A DNA stretch of 64,000 nucleotides from Sabulicella glaciei. Lineage in GTDB: Bacteria > Pseudomonadota > Alphaproteobacteria > Acetobacterales > Acetobacteraceae. Every line of letters starts with the position of its first letter. Positions within the stretch are counted from its first letter, which is position 1. A program made the position numbers and the translations under genes. Positions 1 through 9,574 of the stretch are shown in pieces. The stretch lies in NCBI RefSeq assembly GCF_026183895.1, contig NZ_JAPFQI010000019.1:20119-84118 (forward strand). Reading direction: 5' to 3'. The notes under the pieces are model-generated. The model searched no databases. It was not told the DNA's origin and saw nothing but the letters and a program-made list of their open reading frames with translations.

Positions 1-1
1 C

Positions 2-105
2 TTCGGCGACGATGTGCCTGCCTTCATGCTGATCCCCATTCCGCGCCCTCGGAAGCCGCGCGCGGAGACGGGCGCCCCCGAGGGCGATGCGGCCGAGGCC
101 GCCTG
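2..105 (+). CDS. 3' end of an upstream gene, product uncertain
   Basis: Only the last 33 codons and the TGA stop lie in the window. The visible tail contains GDDVPAFMLIPIPRPRK followed by an Ala/Glu-rich end. A GD-x-VPAF tail is reminiscent of the C-terminal extension of alphaproteobacterial RhlE-type DEAD-box RNA helicases, but no catalytic motif is visible, so the identity is a guess. About 70 bases separate it from the next gene. Confidence 0.45.
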
Positions 106-178
106 ATTCCGGGCCCGCCCGGGCCGGAGGGCCCGGGCGACTGACAAGGGCGGGACGCGCGCGCTAAACAGCGTCCCC

Positions 179-184
179 AGGAGG
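179..184 (+). promoter_or_regulatory. Shine-Dalgarno site AGGAGG that decides the acyl-CoA dehydrogenase start
   Basis: A perfect AGGAGG ends directly against an ATG at 185 (no spacer) but lies nine bases before the ATG at 194. The second ATG is therefore the likely start. Confidence 0.6.
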
Positions 185-193
185 ATGATTCCG

Positions 194-1393
194 ATGAACG
201 TCGTCACGCCGGCCAAGACCAGGCATGCCCCCTTCCAGTGGGAGGACGCGCTGCTGCTCGACGAGCAGCTGACCGAGGATGAGCGGATGATCCGCGACGC
301 CGCGCGGGCCTTCTGCCAGGACCGGCTGATGCCCGGCGTGCTCATGGCCAACCGGACCGAGACCTTCGACCGGTCCATCATGAACGCCTTCGGCGAGCAG
401 GGCTTCCTGGGCGCGACCCTGGAAGGCTATGGCTGCGCCGGCGTGTCCTATGTCGCCTATGGCCTCATGGCGCGCGAGGTCGAGCGGGTCGACAGCGGCT
501 ACCGCTCCGCCTTCTCCGTGCAGTCCAGCCTCGTGATGTATCCGATCCACGCCTACGGCTCCGAGGCGCAGAAGCAGAAGTTCCTGCCCAAGCTGCGGAC
601 CGGCGAGTGGGTGGGCTGCTTCGGCCTGACCGAGCCGGATGCCGGCTCCGACCCCTCCTCCATGCGGACGCGGGCGAAGAAGGTGGATGGCGGCTACCTG
701 GTTTCCGGCTCCAAGACCTGGATCACCAACTCCCCCATCGCCGATGTGTGCCTGGTCTGGGCCAAGAACGACGAGGGCGAGCTGAACGGCTTCCTGCTCG
801 AGCGCGGCATGAAGGGCCTCACCACGCCCAAGATCGAGGGCAAGTTCAGCCTCCGCCCCTCCGTCACCGGCATGATCATGATGGATGAGGTCTTCGTGCC
901 GGAGGAGAACCGCCTGCCGGGCGTGCGCTCCTTCGCCGGCCCCTTCTCCTGCCTCAACCGTGCCCGCTACGGCATCGCCTGGGGTGTGCTGGGCGCCGCC
1001 GAGTTCTGCATGCATGCGGCGCGCGACTACACGCTGAACCGCAAGATGTTCAACAAGCCGCTGGCCCAGACGCAGCTTATCCAGAAGAAGCTGGCGGACA
1101 TGGAGACGGAGATCACGCTCGGCCTGCAGGCCGCGCTGCGCGTCGGCCGCCTGTTCGACGAGGGCAAGGCCGCGCCGGAGATGATTTCCCTCATCAAGCG
1201 CAACAATTGCGGCAAGGCGCTCGACATCGCGCGGGTCAGCCGCGACATGCATGGCGGCAACGGCATCGTGGACGAGTACCACGTCATCCGCCACGTCATG
1301 AACCTCGAGACGGTGAACACCTACGAGGGCACGCATGACGTGCATGCGCTGATCCTCGGCCGCGCGATCACTGGCCTGAACGCCTTTGGCTGA
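194..1393 (+). CDS. Glutaryl-CoA dehydrogenase (acyl-CoA dehydrogenase family)
   Basis: This FAD enzyme oxidatively decarboxylates glutaryl-CoA to crotonyl-CoA in lysine, tryptophan and aromatic degradation, passing electrons to ETF. The 399-residue length fits the family. Visible marks are the FAD/substrate segment [10 protein letters not shown], the C-terminal RDMHGGNG motif and the signature [11 protein letters not shown], in which Glu378 is the expected catalytic base; this last motif separates glutaryl-CoA dehydrogenases from most other acyl-CoA dehydrogenases. The start was placed at the second ATG because of the AGGAGG spacing. The ETF-ubiquinone oxidoreductase that would accept its electrons through ETF is encoded about 6.5 kb downstream. 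Its stop overlaps the start of the next gene by eight bases. Confidence 0.93.
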   Translation: MNVVTPAKTRHAPFQWEDALLLDEQLTEDERMIRDAARAFCQDRLMPGVLMANRTETFDRSIMNAFGEQGFLGATLEGYGCAGVSYVAYGLMAREVERVDSGYRSAFSVQSSLVMYPIHAYGSEAQKQKFLPKLRTGEWVGCFGLTEPDAGSDPSSMRTRAKKVDGGYLVSGSKTWITNSPIADVCLVWAKNDEGELNGFLLERGMKGLTTPKIEGKFSLRPSVTGMIMMDEVFVPEENRLPGVRSFAGPFSCLNRARYGIAWGVLGAAEFCMHAARDYTLNRKMFNKPLAQTQLIQKKLADMETEITLGLQAALRVGRLFDEGKAAPEMISLIKRNNCGKALDIARVSRDMHGGNGIVDEYHVIRHVMNLETVNTYEGTHDVHALILGRAITGLNAFG

Positions 1394-2618
1394 AGCGGTC
1401 GAAACCAAGATCGAGGCAATGGGGGCCGGGGGCGACGGGATCGCCCCCGGCCCTCTCTTCATTCCGTGGACACTTCCCGGCGAAAGGGTGCGCGCCACGC
1501 CGGGCGCCAAGGGACGCGCGCGGCTGGAGGAGGTGCTTGCCCCCTCGCCCGAGCGCGTCGCGCCGCCCTGCGTGCATTTCGGCCCCTGCGGCGGCTGCGC
1601 CCTCCAGCACTGGTCGCTCGACGCCTATGCCGAATGGAAGCGCTCGCGCCTCGTCGAGGCGCTGTCGCGGGCCGGCTTTCCCGACGCGCCGGTCGCGCCC
1701 GCCTTCGTCACGCCGCGCAATTCCCGCCGCCGCGTCGATTGGGGGTTGGAGCGCCAGGCGGATGGCTCGGTCGCCATCGGCTTCCATGAGCGCCACGGCA
1801 CTGCGCTGGTGCCCATGCAAGAATGCCACATCCTGCGGCCGGAACTGGTCGCGCTGCTCGGGCCGCTGGCCGCGGCGCTCCGCGGGCTGGAGGGGCTGCG
1901 GCGTCTCGGCACCGCGGTGGTGAACTGGCTCGACACCGGCGCCGACCTCCGGCTCGACACGGACGGCCCGCTCACCGAGGGGGACCGGCGCCGCTTGGCC
2001 GCCTTCGCGGCGGAGCAGGGCATCCCCCGCATCGCTTGGCGGAACGAGGTGGCGGCGCAGCGCGGCGCCGTCGCCGTCACCCTGGCCGGTGTGTCCGTCG
2101 CCCCGCCGTCCGGCGCCTTCCTGCAGGCGACGCCGGAGGGCGAGGCGACCATCATCGCCGCCGTTCTTGCCGCCCTGCCCTCCAAGATGCCGCCGCGCGC
2201 TCGCCTCGCGGATCTTTATGCCGGCATCGGTACCCTGTCCTTCCCCCTCGGGTCGCGCGGCGTCGTGGATGCCTTTGAGAGCGACACCCCGGCTGTCGAG
2301 GCGCTGAAGCGCGCCGCGGGCGGCGGGCGGGTCCGGGCGCAGCGGCGCGACCTAGTCCGCCAGCCCCTGCTGCCGCTGGAACTCAAGCCCTATGCCGCCG
2401 TGGTGCTGGACCCGCCCTTCAACGGCGCGGTGGATCAGGTGGCGCAGATCGCACGCTCGGCCGTGCGGCGTGTCATCTACGTGTCCTGCAACCCGGCCGC
2501 GCTGTCGCGTGACGGCGCGGCGCTGCGGGCGGCGGGGTTCGAAGTGGAGTCGGCGGTGCCGGTGGATCAGTTCCTGTGGTCGCCGCACCTCGAATCCGTC
2601 GTTGCCTTTACTCGGTGA
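1386..2618 (+). CDS. TrmA/RlmD-family RNA (uracil-5-)-methyltransferase, class I SAM-dependent
   Basis: The 410-residue protein should methylate C5 of a uridine in rRNA or tRNA. The Fe-S ligands of the family are present: Cys62, Cys68 and Cys71 ([10 protein letters not shown]) and Cys147 (MQECHI). The SAM domain follows ([16 protein letters not shown]), then [10 protein letters not shown] and the catalytic-nucleophile motif [12 protein letters not shown] with Cys368. The start is a TTG at 1386 that overlaps the preceding stop; starting at the next Met (1419) would cut into the N-terminal TRAM-like strand ([12 protein letters not shown]), so the TTG is preferred. Which RNA and base it targets cannot be told from the sequence. 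Confidence 0.9.
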   Translation: MAEAVETKIEAMGAGGDGIAPGPLFIPWTLPGERVRATPGAKGRARLEEVLAPSPERVAPPCVHFGPCGGCALQHWSLDAYAEWKRSRLVEALSRAGFPDAPVAPAFVTPRNSRRRVDWGLERQADGSVAIGFHERHGTALVPMQECHILRPELVALLGPLAAALRGLEGLRRLGTAVVNWLDTGADLRLDTDGPLTEGDRRRLAAFAAEQGIPRIAWRNEVAAQRGAVAVTLAGVSVAPPSGAFLQATPEGEATIIAAVLAALPSKMPPRARLADLYAGIGTLSFPLGSRGVVDAFESDTPAVEALKRAAGGGRVRAQRRDLVRQPLLPLELKPYAAVVLDPPFNGAVDQVAQIARSAVRRVIYVSCNPAALSRDGAALRAAGFEVESAVPVDQFLWSPHLESVVAFTR

Positions 2619-2663
2619 CTTCCTATTTGCTGGACCGAACCCAGCTTGGGAGGGATCCGTCCA

Positions 2664-3641
2664 ATGAGCACCCATCGTCGTGGCCTTTTCGCAGGCAGCG
2701 CGGCCATCGCCACGGCCATGGCGCTTCCCGCGGCCGCGCAGAACGCACCGGCCGCCGCAGCGCCTCCTGCCCAGGCCCAGGCGCCGGGCTTCTACCGCTT
2801 CAAGGTCGGCAACCTCACCGTCACCACCGTGCATGACGGGTTCTTCCGTCGCCCGGTGGAGGGCTTCGTCCGCAACGCCCCGGTCGCCGAGGTGCAGGAG
2901 GTGCTGCGGGACAGCTTCATGCCGACCGACACCCTCACCGTCCCCTTCACCCTCACCTTCGTGGAGACGCCGCGCGGCCTGGTCGTGTTCGACGCCGGGA
3001 CGGGCGGGCAGATGGCGCCGACCGCCGGTCAGATGGGCGCGAATCTCCGCGCCGCCGGGCTGGACCCTGCGCAGGTGCGGGCTGTCGTCGTCTCGCACTT
3101 CCATGGTGACCACATCACCGGCCTGACCACGGCGCAGAATGAGCCCGCCTTCCCGCAGGCCGAGATCTTCGTGCCCGCCGCCGAATGGGCGTGGTGGACC
3201 GACGAGGGCAACCGCAGTCGCTCCCCCGAGGGCCAGCGCGGCACGTTCGAGAACACGGCGCGACGCTTCGCCCCGTATCGCGACCGCATCCGGCAGGTGC
3301 AGGACAGGGCGGAGGTGCTGCCGGGCATCCGCGCCATCGCCGCGCACGGCCATACGCCGGGCCACACCTGCTACCATGTCAGCGACGGCGACGCGCAGAT
3401 GATCTTCCTGGCCGACATCACCAACCGGCCCGAGATCATGATGCCGCGCCCCGACTGGCAGATCGTGTTCGACTTCGACCCGGAGGCGGCGGCCCAGTCC
3501 CGGCGCCGCATGCTGGACCGCGTGGCGACCGACCGCATCCGCGTCACCGGCTACCACTTTCCCTTCCCGGCCAATGGCCACGTGGCGCGCCAGGGCCAGG
3601 GCTTCCGCTTCGTCGCGGCCGACTGGACGACCGCGCTGTGA
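2664..3641 (+). CDS. Exported MBL-fold metallo-hydrolase (first of a tandem pair)
   Basis: A 325-residue metallo-beta-lactamase-fold hydrolase. The N-terminus starts with twin arginines (THRRGLFAGSAA) and an Ala-rich stretch ending in AAA-Q, a Tat-like signal, so it probably acts in the periplasm. The dinuclear zinc motif HFHGDH is at residues 145-150, with further His ligands in AHGHTPGHT. A Ser-Arg-Ser-Pro segment and WAWWTDE are shared with the next gene. The overall type is like AHL-lactonase or aryl-hydrolase relatives, but the substrate is unknown. The start is the ATG at 2664, a little after a GGGAGGG run. Its stop overlaps the GTG start of the downstream paralogue (GTGA). Confidence 0.85.
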   Translation: MSTHRRGLFAGSAAIATAMALPAAAQNAPAAAAPPAQAQAPGFYRFKVGNLTVTTVHDGFFRRPVEGFVRNAPVAEVQEVLRDSFMPTDTLTVPFTLTFVETPRGLVVFDAGTGGQMAPTAGQMGANLRAAGLDPAQVRAVVVSHFHGDHITGLTTAQNEPAFPQAEIFVPAAEWAWWTDEGNRSRSPEGQRGTFENTARRFAPYRDRIRQVQDRAEVLPGIRAIAAHGHTPGHTCYHVSDGDAQMIFLADITNRPEIMMPRPDWQIVFDFDPEAAAQSRRRMLDRVATDRIRVTGYHFPFPANGHVARQGQGFRFVAADWTTAL

Positions 3642-4603
3642 GCCGGCGCCTCCTTCTCGCCGCGCCCGCCCTGTTGCTGGCGCATCGCGCTGTCGCGCAG
3701 GGCTCCGCGCCCGCCGCGCAGCCGGCTCCGACCTCGCCCGGCTTCCACCGCTTCCGGCTGGGGGAATGGACCGTCACGACGCTGCATGACGGCTTCGTGC
3801 GGCGCCCCAACGCGCTGCAGGGTCTGGTGACCAACGCGCCCGCCGAGCAGGTCCAGGCCACGCTGGACGAGGCGGCGCTCCCCGCGCAGGGTCTCGTGAA
3901 TCCCTATGTCATCACGACGCTGCGGACGCCGCACGGCGTCGTGTTCTTTGATGCCGGCACTGGCGCGGGGCAGATGGCGGCGGGCACCGGGCAGCTGCCG
4001 CGCAGCATGGAAGCCGCCGGCATCCGGCCAGAAGAGGTGACGCTGGTCGTCGTCTCGCATTTTCACGGCGACCACATCACCGGCCTGACGACCGCCGAGA
4101 ACCGCCCCTTCTTCCCCAATGCCGAGATCGCCGTCCCCGCGACGGAGTGGGCGTGGTGGAGTGACGAGGCGAACCGCAACCGCTCGCCCGAGTTCCAGCG
4201 CGGCAATTTCGCCAACACGGCACGCCGCTTCGCACCGCTGCGCGATCGGATGCGCACCTTCGATGACGGGGCCGAGGTGGCGCCGGGCATCCACGCGATC
4301 GCGACCCATGGGCACACGCCGGGCCATACGGCCTTCCACGTCACCAGCGGCAACGAGCAGATGTTCGTGACCGCGGACACGGCCGGGCGTCCCGAGCTTT
4401 TCCTGCGGCACCCGAACTGGCATTCCGTCTTCGACTTCGACGGCGCCATGGCCGCGGAAAGCCGGGTCCGCCTGTTCAGCCGCATCGCGGATGAGCGGGC
4501 GCGGCTTTGCGCCTATCACTTCAACTTCCCCGGCACGGGGTATATCGCCCGGCAGGGCGACGGGTTCCGCTTCGTGCCGGCGGACTGGTCGGGCGCGATC
4601 TAG
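3638..4603 (+). CDS. Exported MBL-fold metallo-hydrolase (second of a tandem pair)
   Basis: A 321-residue paralogue of the preceding gene; blocks such as VVVSHFHGDHITGLT, EWAWW and HGHTPGHT are nearly identical, so this is a local duplication. The zinc motif begins at His141. The N-terminus (SRRLLLAAPALLLAHRAVAQ) is a signal peptide with a double Arg, again suggesting export. The start is the GTG at 3638, four bases inside the previous stop, so the pair is translationally coupled. It is followed after 13 bases by the convergent moaB gene, with no clear terminator in between. Confidence 0.85.
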   Translation: MSRRLLLAAPALLLAHRAVAQGSAPAAQPAPTSPGFHRFRLGEWTVTTLHDGFVRRPNALQGLVTNAPAEQVQATLDEAALPAQGLVNPYVITTLRTPHGVVFFDAGTGAGQMAAGTGQLPRSMEAAGIRPEEVTLVVVSHFHGDHITGLTTAENRPFFPNAEIAVPATEWAWWSDEANRNRSPEFQRGNFANTARRFAPLRDRMRTFDDGAEVAPGIHAIATHGHTPGHTAFHVTSGNEQMFVTADTAGRPELFLRHPNWHSVFDFDGAMAAESRVRLFSRIADERARLCAYHFNFPGTGYIARQGDGFRFVPADWSGAI

Positions 4604-4616
4604 TCTGGAGGGGCGC

Positions 4617-5153
4617 TCAGCCCTTCAGATGCTCCTGCAGCCTCGGCATCAGCTCGACGAGGTTGCAGGGGCGGTGCCTCGCATCCAGCTGCCAGCGTAG
4701 GATGTCGTCCCATCCATCCTTGCAGGCCCCCGTGCTGCCCGGCAGCGCGAAGAGGTAGGTTCCGCCTGCTACGCCGCCGATGGCGCGCGACTGCATGGTG
4801 GAAGTCCCGATCTTCGCGAAGCTGATCATGCGGAACAGTTCCCCGAAGCCCTCGATCTCCTTCTCGAGGACGCGGGCAAAGGCCTCGGGCGTCACGTCGC
4901 GGCCGGTGATGCCGGTGCCGCCGGTGGAGATGACGCAATCCACCTCCGGGTCGGCGATCCAGCCACGCAGCCTCGCCTGGATCAGGTCGGCCTCGTCGCG
5001 CACGATGTCGCGGGCGGCCATCACGTGGCCCGCCTCCTGGATGCGGGCGGCCAGCGTGTCGCCAGACCGGTCGGTGGACAGGTCGCGCGTGTCGCTCACC
5101 GTCAGCACGGCGATGTTAACCGGGATGAAGCGGCGGGACTCGTCGATGGGCAT
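4617..5153 (-). CDS. moaB: Molybdenum cofactor biosynthesis protein MoaB (MogA/MoaB family)
   Basis: A 178-residue protein of the MPT-binding MogA/MoaB fold, which adenylylates molybdopterin or is a near relative. Visible motifs are NIAVLTVSDTR near the N-terminus, the MPT-binding STGGTGITGRDVTPEA, and the second signature SRAIGGVAGGTYLFALPGST. Length fits the family. It starts five bases after the lytic transglycosylase stop on the same strand, so the two are probably cotranscribed, although the functions are not linked. Confidence 0.92.
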   Translation of the reverse strand: MPIDESRRFIPVNIAVLTVSDTRDLSTDRSGDTLAARIQEAGHVMAARDIVRDEADLIQARLRGWIADPEVDCVISTGGTGITGRDVTPEAFARVLEKEIEGFGELFRMISFAKIGTSTMQSRAIGGVAGGTYLFALPGSTGACKDGWDDILRWQLDARHRPCNLVELMPRLQEHLKG

Positions 5154-5158
5154 ACGGC

Positions 5159-6955
5159 CTAATTGCCCCTCTGGGGCCTCGCCCGCAACATCGCCGTGAC
5201 CGCTTCCGTCCCCTGGAATTCCGGAAACTGCCCGCCCGCGATGGCATCGAGGCTCGGCGAGGGCAAACCCAGCCGGTTCGCGTAGATCCAGGAGAAGGTA
5301 AGGACTCGCTGGACGTAGTTCCGCGTTTCCGTGATCGGGATGCTCTCGATGAACAGCAGCGGGTCGTCCCGGTGACGCTGCGCCGGCAGCCAGCGCTGGA
5401 GGTTGCCGGGTCCCGCGTTGTAGGCGGCGAGGATCCGGATCAGGTCGCCGCCCGTCGCCTCGTGCCGGGCAAGGTAGTGGATGTAGCGCTGGCCGATCTC
5501 CAGCGAGAACCCAGGCTCGTGCAGCCGGTTCACCCGCTCCCCACGCAGCGTGGGGTCGTTCGCGACATAGGAGGCGGTGGCCGGCATGATCTGCAGCAGG
5601 CCCCGCGCGCCGGCCGGGCTGACCGCGCTCGGGTCGAAGCGGCTTTCCTGCAGGGCGATGGCGTAGATCAGCGATGGGTCCATGCGGAACCCGTTGGCCG
5701 GCAGCAAGGTCGGCAGCGGGAAGCGGGAGGTGTCGCGGCCACGTGCATCCTCGCCCTGCGCTGCATTGGCGACGGCGGTCGCGACGCTCGCCATGCCCGC
5801 CTGATGCGCCACGGAAAGGATGCCCTGCACCACCAGCCGGTTGTTGCGCGCCCGCCGGTGCAGGAGGCGCAGTTCCGCCTCCGCGCGCTCGGTCTGGCCC
5901 ACCTGCAGCAAGGCCAGGGCGCGCCATCCTCCATCCGTCTCCGCAATGGCGGCGGCGTGGGTTTCGCCCGCCACGTCCCGCTCCCAGACCAGGCCGGGCG
6001 GCAGGCCGAGCGTGCGGCGCGCGATCATGCCGTAGAAGGTGCGCGGCTCCTGCGCCGCCTGGAGCATCCAGGGCACGTATTGCGTCGGCCGCCGCGCCCG
6101 CACCGCGGAGCGCGCGGTCCAATACGCGGCCGATGCCCGAAGCGCCGCCGCGGCCGAGTCGGCCCGCGCGGCCCGCTCGAAGGAGGAGTAGGCGAGGTCC
6201 CAGCGCTCCAGCGCCCAGGCGCTCAGCCCCACCTGGAAGGCCGCGAGCGCATGGCCCGGGATATTCCGCAGCGCGTCCTGGGCGAGGCGCAGCGCCTGCT
6301 CATCCTTGCCCTGGCGGAACAGGACCTGCGCCGCCTCGGCCTTGAGCTGCGCCGCATAGGCCGGAGTGAGACCGCGGGTCCGGGCGAGGTGCGAAAGGAT
6401 CGCATCGACCTTGCCCTCGGCGGCGCGCGCCGCGACGGTGCGGTCCAGCGCCGGGTTTCGGGTGAAGCTTTCCGGCCCATTGCTCCGCTCCTCCGGCATC
6501 TCCGCGAGGCCGGGCAGTTCCGGCTGCTGCGGGGGCGGCGGGGCCGACGCGCCGCGCGGAAGCTTGGCCAGCAGCGTGTCGTGAATGGCAGGCGCGTCGG
6601 GAAGGTCGGAGAAATCCGACAGCCAAGCCTGAAGCTCGGCGGCACCGCCCTGCCCGCGCAGTAGGCGGTCGGCGAGGAGGTGGCCCATCAGGCGCCGGTC
6701 TTCCAGCCGCTCCGCCTCGCGGGACGCGGCGGCGAAATCGCCTCGACCCTGCGCCTCGAAGGCCCGGCGCATCCGGGCCGCGTCAAGGGCGGTCATGGGC
6801 TGGGGAAGCCCGGTGGTGGTTCGCGTCCGGCCCTGGGAAGGGGCGGTCTGGTCTTGGGCCCGCTGCGCGGTGGCCGGGGGGAGCCCGGCGCCGAAAAATG
6901 CCGCCAGGCTCAAGAAGGCCAGGCGGCGGCGGGCCATGGGGCAGAGCGCGCTCAT
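5159..6955 (-). CDS. Soluble-type lytic murein transglycosylase (SLT domain)
   Basis: A 598-residue periplasmic enzyme that cleaves peptidoglycan glycan strands, forming 1,6-anhydro-muramic ends. The N-terminus has a basic region and a hydrophobic signal peptide ending near ATAQ. Residues about 60-410 form a long helical, TPR-like superhelix. The C-terminal SLT domain shows IALQESRFDPSAVSPAG with catalytic Glu437, then RGLLQIMPATA and ILAAYNAGPGN. The start at 6955 is supported by an AAGGGA just upstream; the internal Met at 6937 has no such site. It is transcribed away from the UDG gene's start and is followed by moaB. Confidence 0.9.
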   Translation of the reverse strand: MSALCPMARRRLAFLSLAAFFGAGLPPATAQRAQDQTAPSQGRTRTTTGLPQPMTALDAARMRRAFEAQGRGDFAAASREAERLEDRRLMGHLLADRLLRGQGGAAELQAWLSDFSDLPDAPAIHDTLLAKLPRGASAPPPPQQPELPGLAEMPEERSNGPESFTRNPALDRTVAARAAEGKVDAILSHLARTRGLTPAYAAQLKAEAAQVLFRQGKDEQALRLAQDALRNIPGHALAAFQVGLSAWALERWDLAYSSFERAARADSAAAALRASAAYWTARSAVRARRPTQYVPWMLQAAQEPRTFYGMIARRTLGLPPGLVWERDVAGETHAAAIAETDGGWRALALLQVGQTERAEAELRLLHRRARNNRLVVQGILSVAHQAGMASVATAVANAAQGEDARGRDTSRFPLPTLLPANGFRMDPSLIYAIALQESRFDPSAVSPAGARGLLQIMPATASYVANDPTLRGERVNRLHEPGFSLEIGQRYIHYLARHEATGGDLIRILAAYNAGPGNLQRWLPAQRHRDDPLLFIESIPITETRNYVQRVLTFSWIYANRLGLPSPSLDAIAGGQFPEFQGTEAVTAMLRARPQRGN

Positions 6956-7067
6956 GGTTCCCTTGCCCTACACAGCGCCCCGACCCCCGCGCAAGCCTTA
7001 ACCAAAGCTTTCTGTCCAATATCAGGCAGAAAGATTCGGCCGTGTCGCGGCAACCCCACTGGCAGGC

Positions 7068-7850
7068 TCAAATCGTCACATTCCCGCCATCATTCAGTTT
7101 GCGGCGCAGCGCCAGCAAGTCGCGCCACGCGTCACGCTTGGCTATCGGATTTCGCAACAGATACGCAGGGTGCAAGGTCGGCAGCGCGGGAATGACTTCG
7201 CCGTGACTTGACGTGAACTTGTGCCACTTGCCACGCAGTCTAGTGATGCCCTCACGCGTCTGGAGCAGCCCCTTGGCCGAAACGCCCCCCGCCAGCACCA
7301 GCAGGTGTGGCCGAGCCAGGGCGATGTGGCGGTGCAGGAAGGGCATGAACAACGCCACCTCGGCGTCGCTCGGCGTGCGATTCCCTGGCGGCCGGTAGGG
7401 CAGGATGTTGGTGATGTAGAGGTTCGACTCACGCGACAGGCCGATCGTCGCCATCATCCGGTCCATCAGCCGTCCCGACACCCCCACGAAAGGCCGGCCC
7501 ATGCGGTCCTCGTCGGCGCCCGGGGCCTCGCCGATCACCATCACCGACGCGCTGGGCACGCCATCCGCGAAGACGAGCTGGCTGGCGGTTTCGCGCAGCG
7601 GGCTGCCCTCGAAGCGCGCCATGGCCTCGCGCAGCGCCTCCAGGGTCGTTGCGCCGGCTGCGAGTTCGGCCGCCACGCCGCCTGGGGGGCGAAGCAAGGC
7701 CAGTGCGGGGCGCGGCAGGGTGGGCGCCTGAACGGGTTCGGGAACCGGGAGGTCGCGGCGCTGCGGCTCTGCCAGGATCGCCTCGTCGGCGCCCATGGCG
7801 GCCTGCCAGGACAAGGCGGCCAGCAGGGCCTGTCGGGTCGTGTCCTCCAT
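7068..7850 (-). CDS. Uracil-DNA glycosylase superfamily, type-4-like, lacking all cysteines
   Basis: A 260-residue DNA repair glycosylase expected to remove uracil from DNA. Motif 1 is VIGEAPGADEDRMGRPFVG and motif 2 is the C-terminal LHPAYLLRNP; NILPYRPPGNR between them is also typical of families 4 and 5. Family 4 enzymes usually carry four cysteines for a 4Fe-4S cluster; this protein has no cysteine at all, and the position that is often Cys is Ser in FEGSPLRET. The first 60 residues are Pro/Ala-rich and poorly conserved. It is divergent from the ETF-QO gene, with about 70 bases between the two starts. Confidence 0.82.
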   Translation of the reverse strand: MEDTTRQALLAALSWQAAMGADEAILAEPQRRDLPVPEPVQAPTLPRPALALLRPPGGVAAELAAGATTLEALREAMARFEGSPLRETASQLVFADGVPSASVMVIGEAPGADEDRMGRPFVGVSGRLMDRMMATIGLSRESNLYITNILPYRPPGNRTPSDAEVALFMPFLHRHIALARPHLLVLAGGVSAKGLLQTREGITRLRGKWHKFTSSHGEVIPALPTLHPAYLLRNPIAKRDAWRDLLALRRKLNDGGNVTI

Positions 7851-7922
7851 CGTCCCCCTTCTACCGCGCCGCGCCGCTTCGCGTTAGGTTCCGCCGCAGC
7901 ATTCATGGGGAAAAGCCGGGAC

Positions 7923-9569
7923 ATGAGCGAGAATCACGAGGAGGCGATGGCCGAAGAGCGCGAGGCCATGGAGTTCGACGTGCTGATCGTCGGCGCCGGG
8001 CCCGCCGGCCTCGCCGCCGCGATCCGGCTGAAGCAGCTCTCGCCCGACGCCGCCGTCTGCGTGGTGGAGAAAGGCGGCGAGGTCGGCGCGCACATCCTTT
8101 CGGGCGCGGTGCTCGAGCCGCGTGCGCTGGACGAGCTGATCCCCGACTGGCGGGACGATCCCCCTGCCCTCGCGACGCCGGCCGGCGAGGACAAGTTCAT
8201 GCTGCTGACGGAGACGCGGGCCTTCAAGCTGCCCACGCCGCCCAGCATGAACAACCACGGCAACTACATCGTCTCGCTCGGCAACGTCGTGCGCTGGCTC
8301 GGCGCCAAGGCCGAGGCGCTGGGCGTCGAGATCTACCCCGGCTTCGCCGCCTCCGAGACGATCATCGAGGATGGGCAGGTCAAGGGCGTCGTCGCCGGCG
8401 TCATGGGCATCGAGAAGGACGGCGCCAAGGGCGGTGGCTACCAGCCCGGCATGGAGCTGCGCGCCAGCTACACCCTCTTCGGGGAGGGCTGCCGCGGCTC
8501 GCTCACCAAGCGCCTCTTCGAAACCTACAAGCTGCGCGAGGGCGCGGCGCCGCAGACCTATGCCATCGGCATCAAGGAGCTGTGGGAGATCCCCAGGGAG
8601 AAGCACCAGCCCGGCCTCGTCTGGCACTCCGTGGGCTGGCCGCTCCCTTCCGACACCTATGGCGGCTCCTGGCTCTACATGCTGGGCGAGAACCTGGTTT
8701 CCATCGGCTTCGTCGTCGGGCTCGACTACCCGAACCCGTGGCTCTCCCCCTTCGACGAGTTCCAGCGCTTCAAGCACCACCCCGCCGTGAAGGCGATGCT
8801 GGAAGGCGGCAAGCGCATCTCCTACGGCGCCCGCGCGCTGAACGAGGGCGGGTTCCAGGCCATTCCGAAGCTGGTCTTCCCAGGTGGGGCGCTGATCGGC
8901 GATGCGGCGGGCTTCCTGAACGTGCCTAAGATCAAGGGCACCCACACCGCGATGAAGAGCGGCATGCTGGCCGCCGAGGCGATCGCCGAGGCGCTGGAAG
9001 CCAAGACCCCCGTCCTCGACGCCTATCCGCGCAAGATGGAGGCGTCCTGGGTGTGGGAGGAGCTTCGTGCGGTGCGCAACATCCGCTCGGGCTTCGGCAA
9101 GTTCGGCTTCTGGGGCGGCATGGCCAATGCCGCGCTCGACACCTACCTGTTCCGCGGCCGCGCGCCCTGGACCATGACGCACCACCAGGACCACGAGACG
9201 CTGCGCCGCGCCGACGACGCGCCTCGCATCAACTACCCGAAGCCTGATGGCGTGCTGTCTTTCGACCGCCTCTCCTCCGTGTTCCTGTCGAACACCAATC
9301 ATGAGGAGAATCAGCCCGCCCACCTGGTCCTGAAGGACCCCGGCCGCTGGCTACCCGAGAATTGGGAGAAGTACCGCTCGCCCGAAAGCCGCTACTGCCC
9401 GGCGGCTGTGTATGAGGCGGTCGGTGTCGAGGAGGGCAATCCCCACCTCGTGATCAACGCGCAGAACTGTGTCCACTGCAAGACCTGCGACATCAAGGAC
9501 CCGACGCAGAACATCGACTGGCGCACGCCGGAAGGCGCGGGCGGGCCGAATTATCCTGGAGGGATGTGA
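7923..9569 (+). CDS. Electron transfer flavoprotein-ubiquinone oxidoreductase (ETF-QO)
   Basis: A 548-residue flavo-iron-sulfur protein that moves electrons from reduced ETF to ubiquinone at the membrane. The FAD-binding Rossmann motif is VLIVGAGPAGLAAAIRL near residue 20. The C-terminal ferredoxin-like domain shows CVHCKTCDIKDPTQNIDW, giving the 4Fe-4S ligands together with the upstream RYCPAAVYE cysteine. Two in-frame ATGs compete (7905 and 7923); the second follows GGGGAAAAG and is chosen, the difference being six residues. It serves acyl-CoA dehydrogenases such as the one at the left of this window. Confidence 0.93.
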   Translation: MSENHEEAMAEEREAMEFDVLIVGAGPAGLAAAIRLKQLSPDAAVCVVEKGGEVGAHILSGAVLEPRALDELIPDWRDDPPALATPAGEDKFMLLTETRAFKLPTPPSMNNHGNYIVSLGNVVRWLGAKAEALGVEIYPGFAASETIIEDGQVKGVVAGVMGIEKDGAKGGGYQPGMELRASYTLFGEGCRGSLTKRLFETYKLREGAAPQTYAIGIKELWEIPREKHQPGLVWHSVGWPLPSDTYGGSWLYMLGENLVSIGFVVGLDYPNPWLSPFDEFQRFKHHPAVKAMLEGGKRISYGARALNEGGFQAIPKLVFPGGALIGDAAGFLNVPKIKGTHTAMKSGMLAAEAIAEALEAKTPVLDAYPRKMEASWVWEELRAVRNIRSGFGKFGFWGGMANAALDTYLFRGRAPWTMTHHQDHETLRRADDAPRINYPKPDGVLSFDRLSSVFLSNTNHEENQPAHLVLKDPGRWLPENWEKYRSPESRYCPAAVYEAVGVEEGNPHLVINAQNCVHCKTCDIKDPTQNIDWRTPEGAGGPNYPGGM

Positions 9570-9574
9570 TCCGC

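Noticed and set aside
164..1510. Long antisense open frame over the glutaryl-CoA dehydrogenase and many like it in 1-14 kb and 35-52 kb
   Set aside because: High GC opens antisense frames; they have Arg/Gly/Ala-rich, low-complexity sequences and lie over genes with clear motifs.
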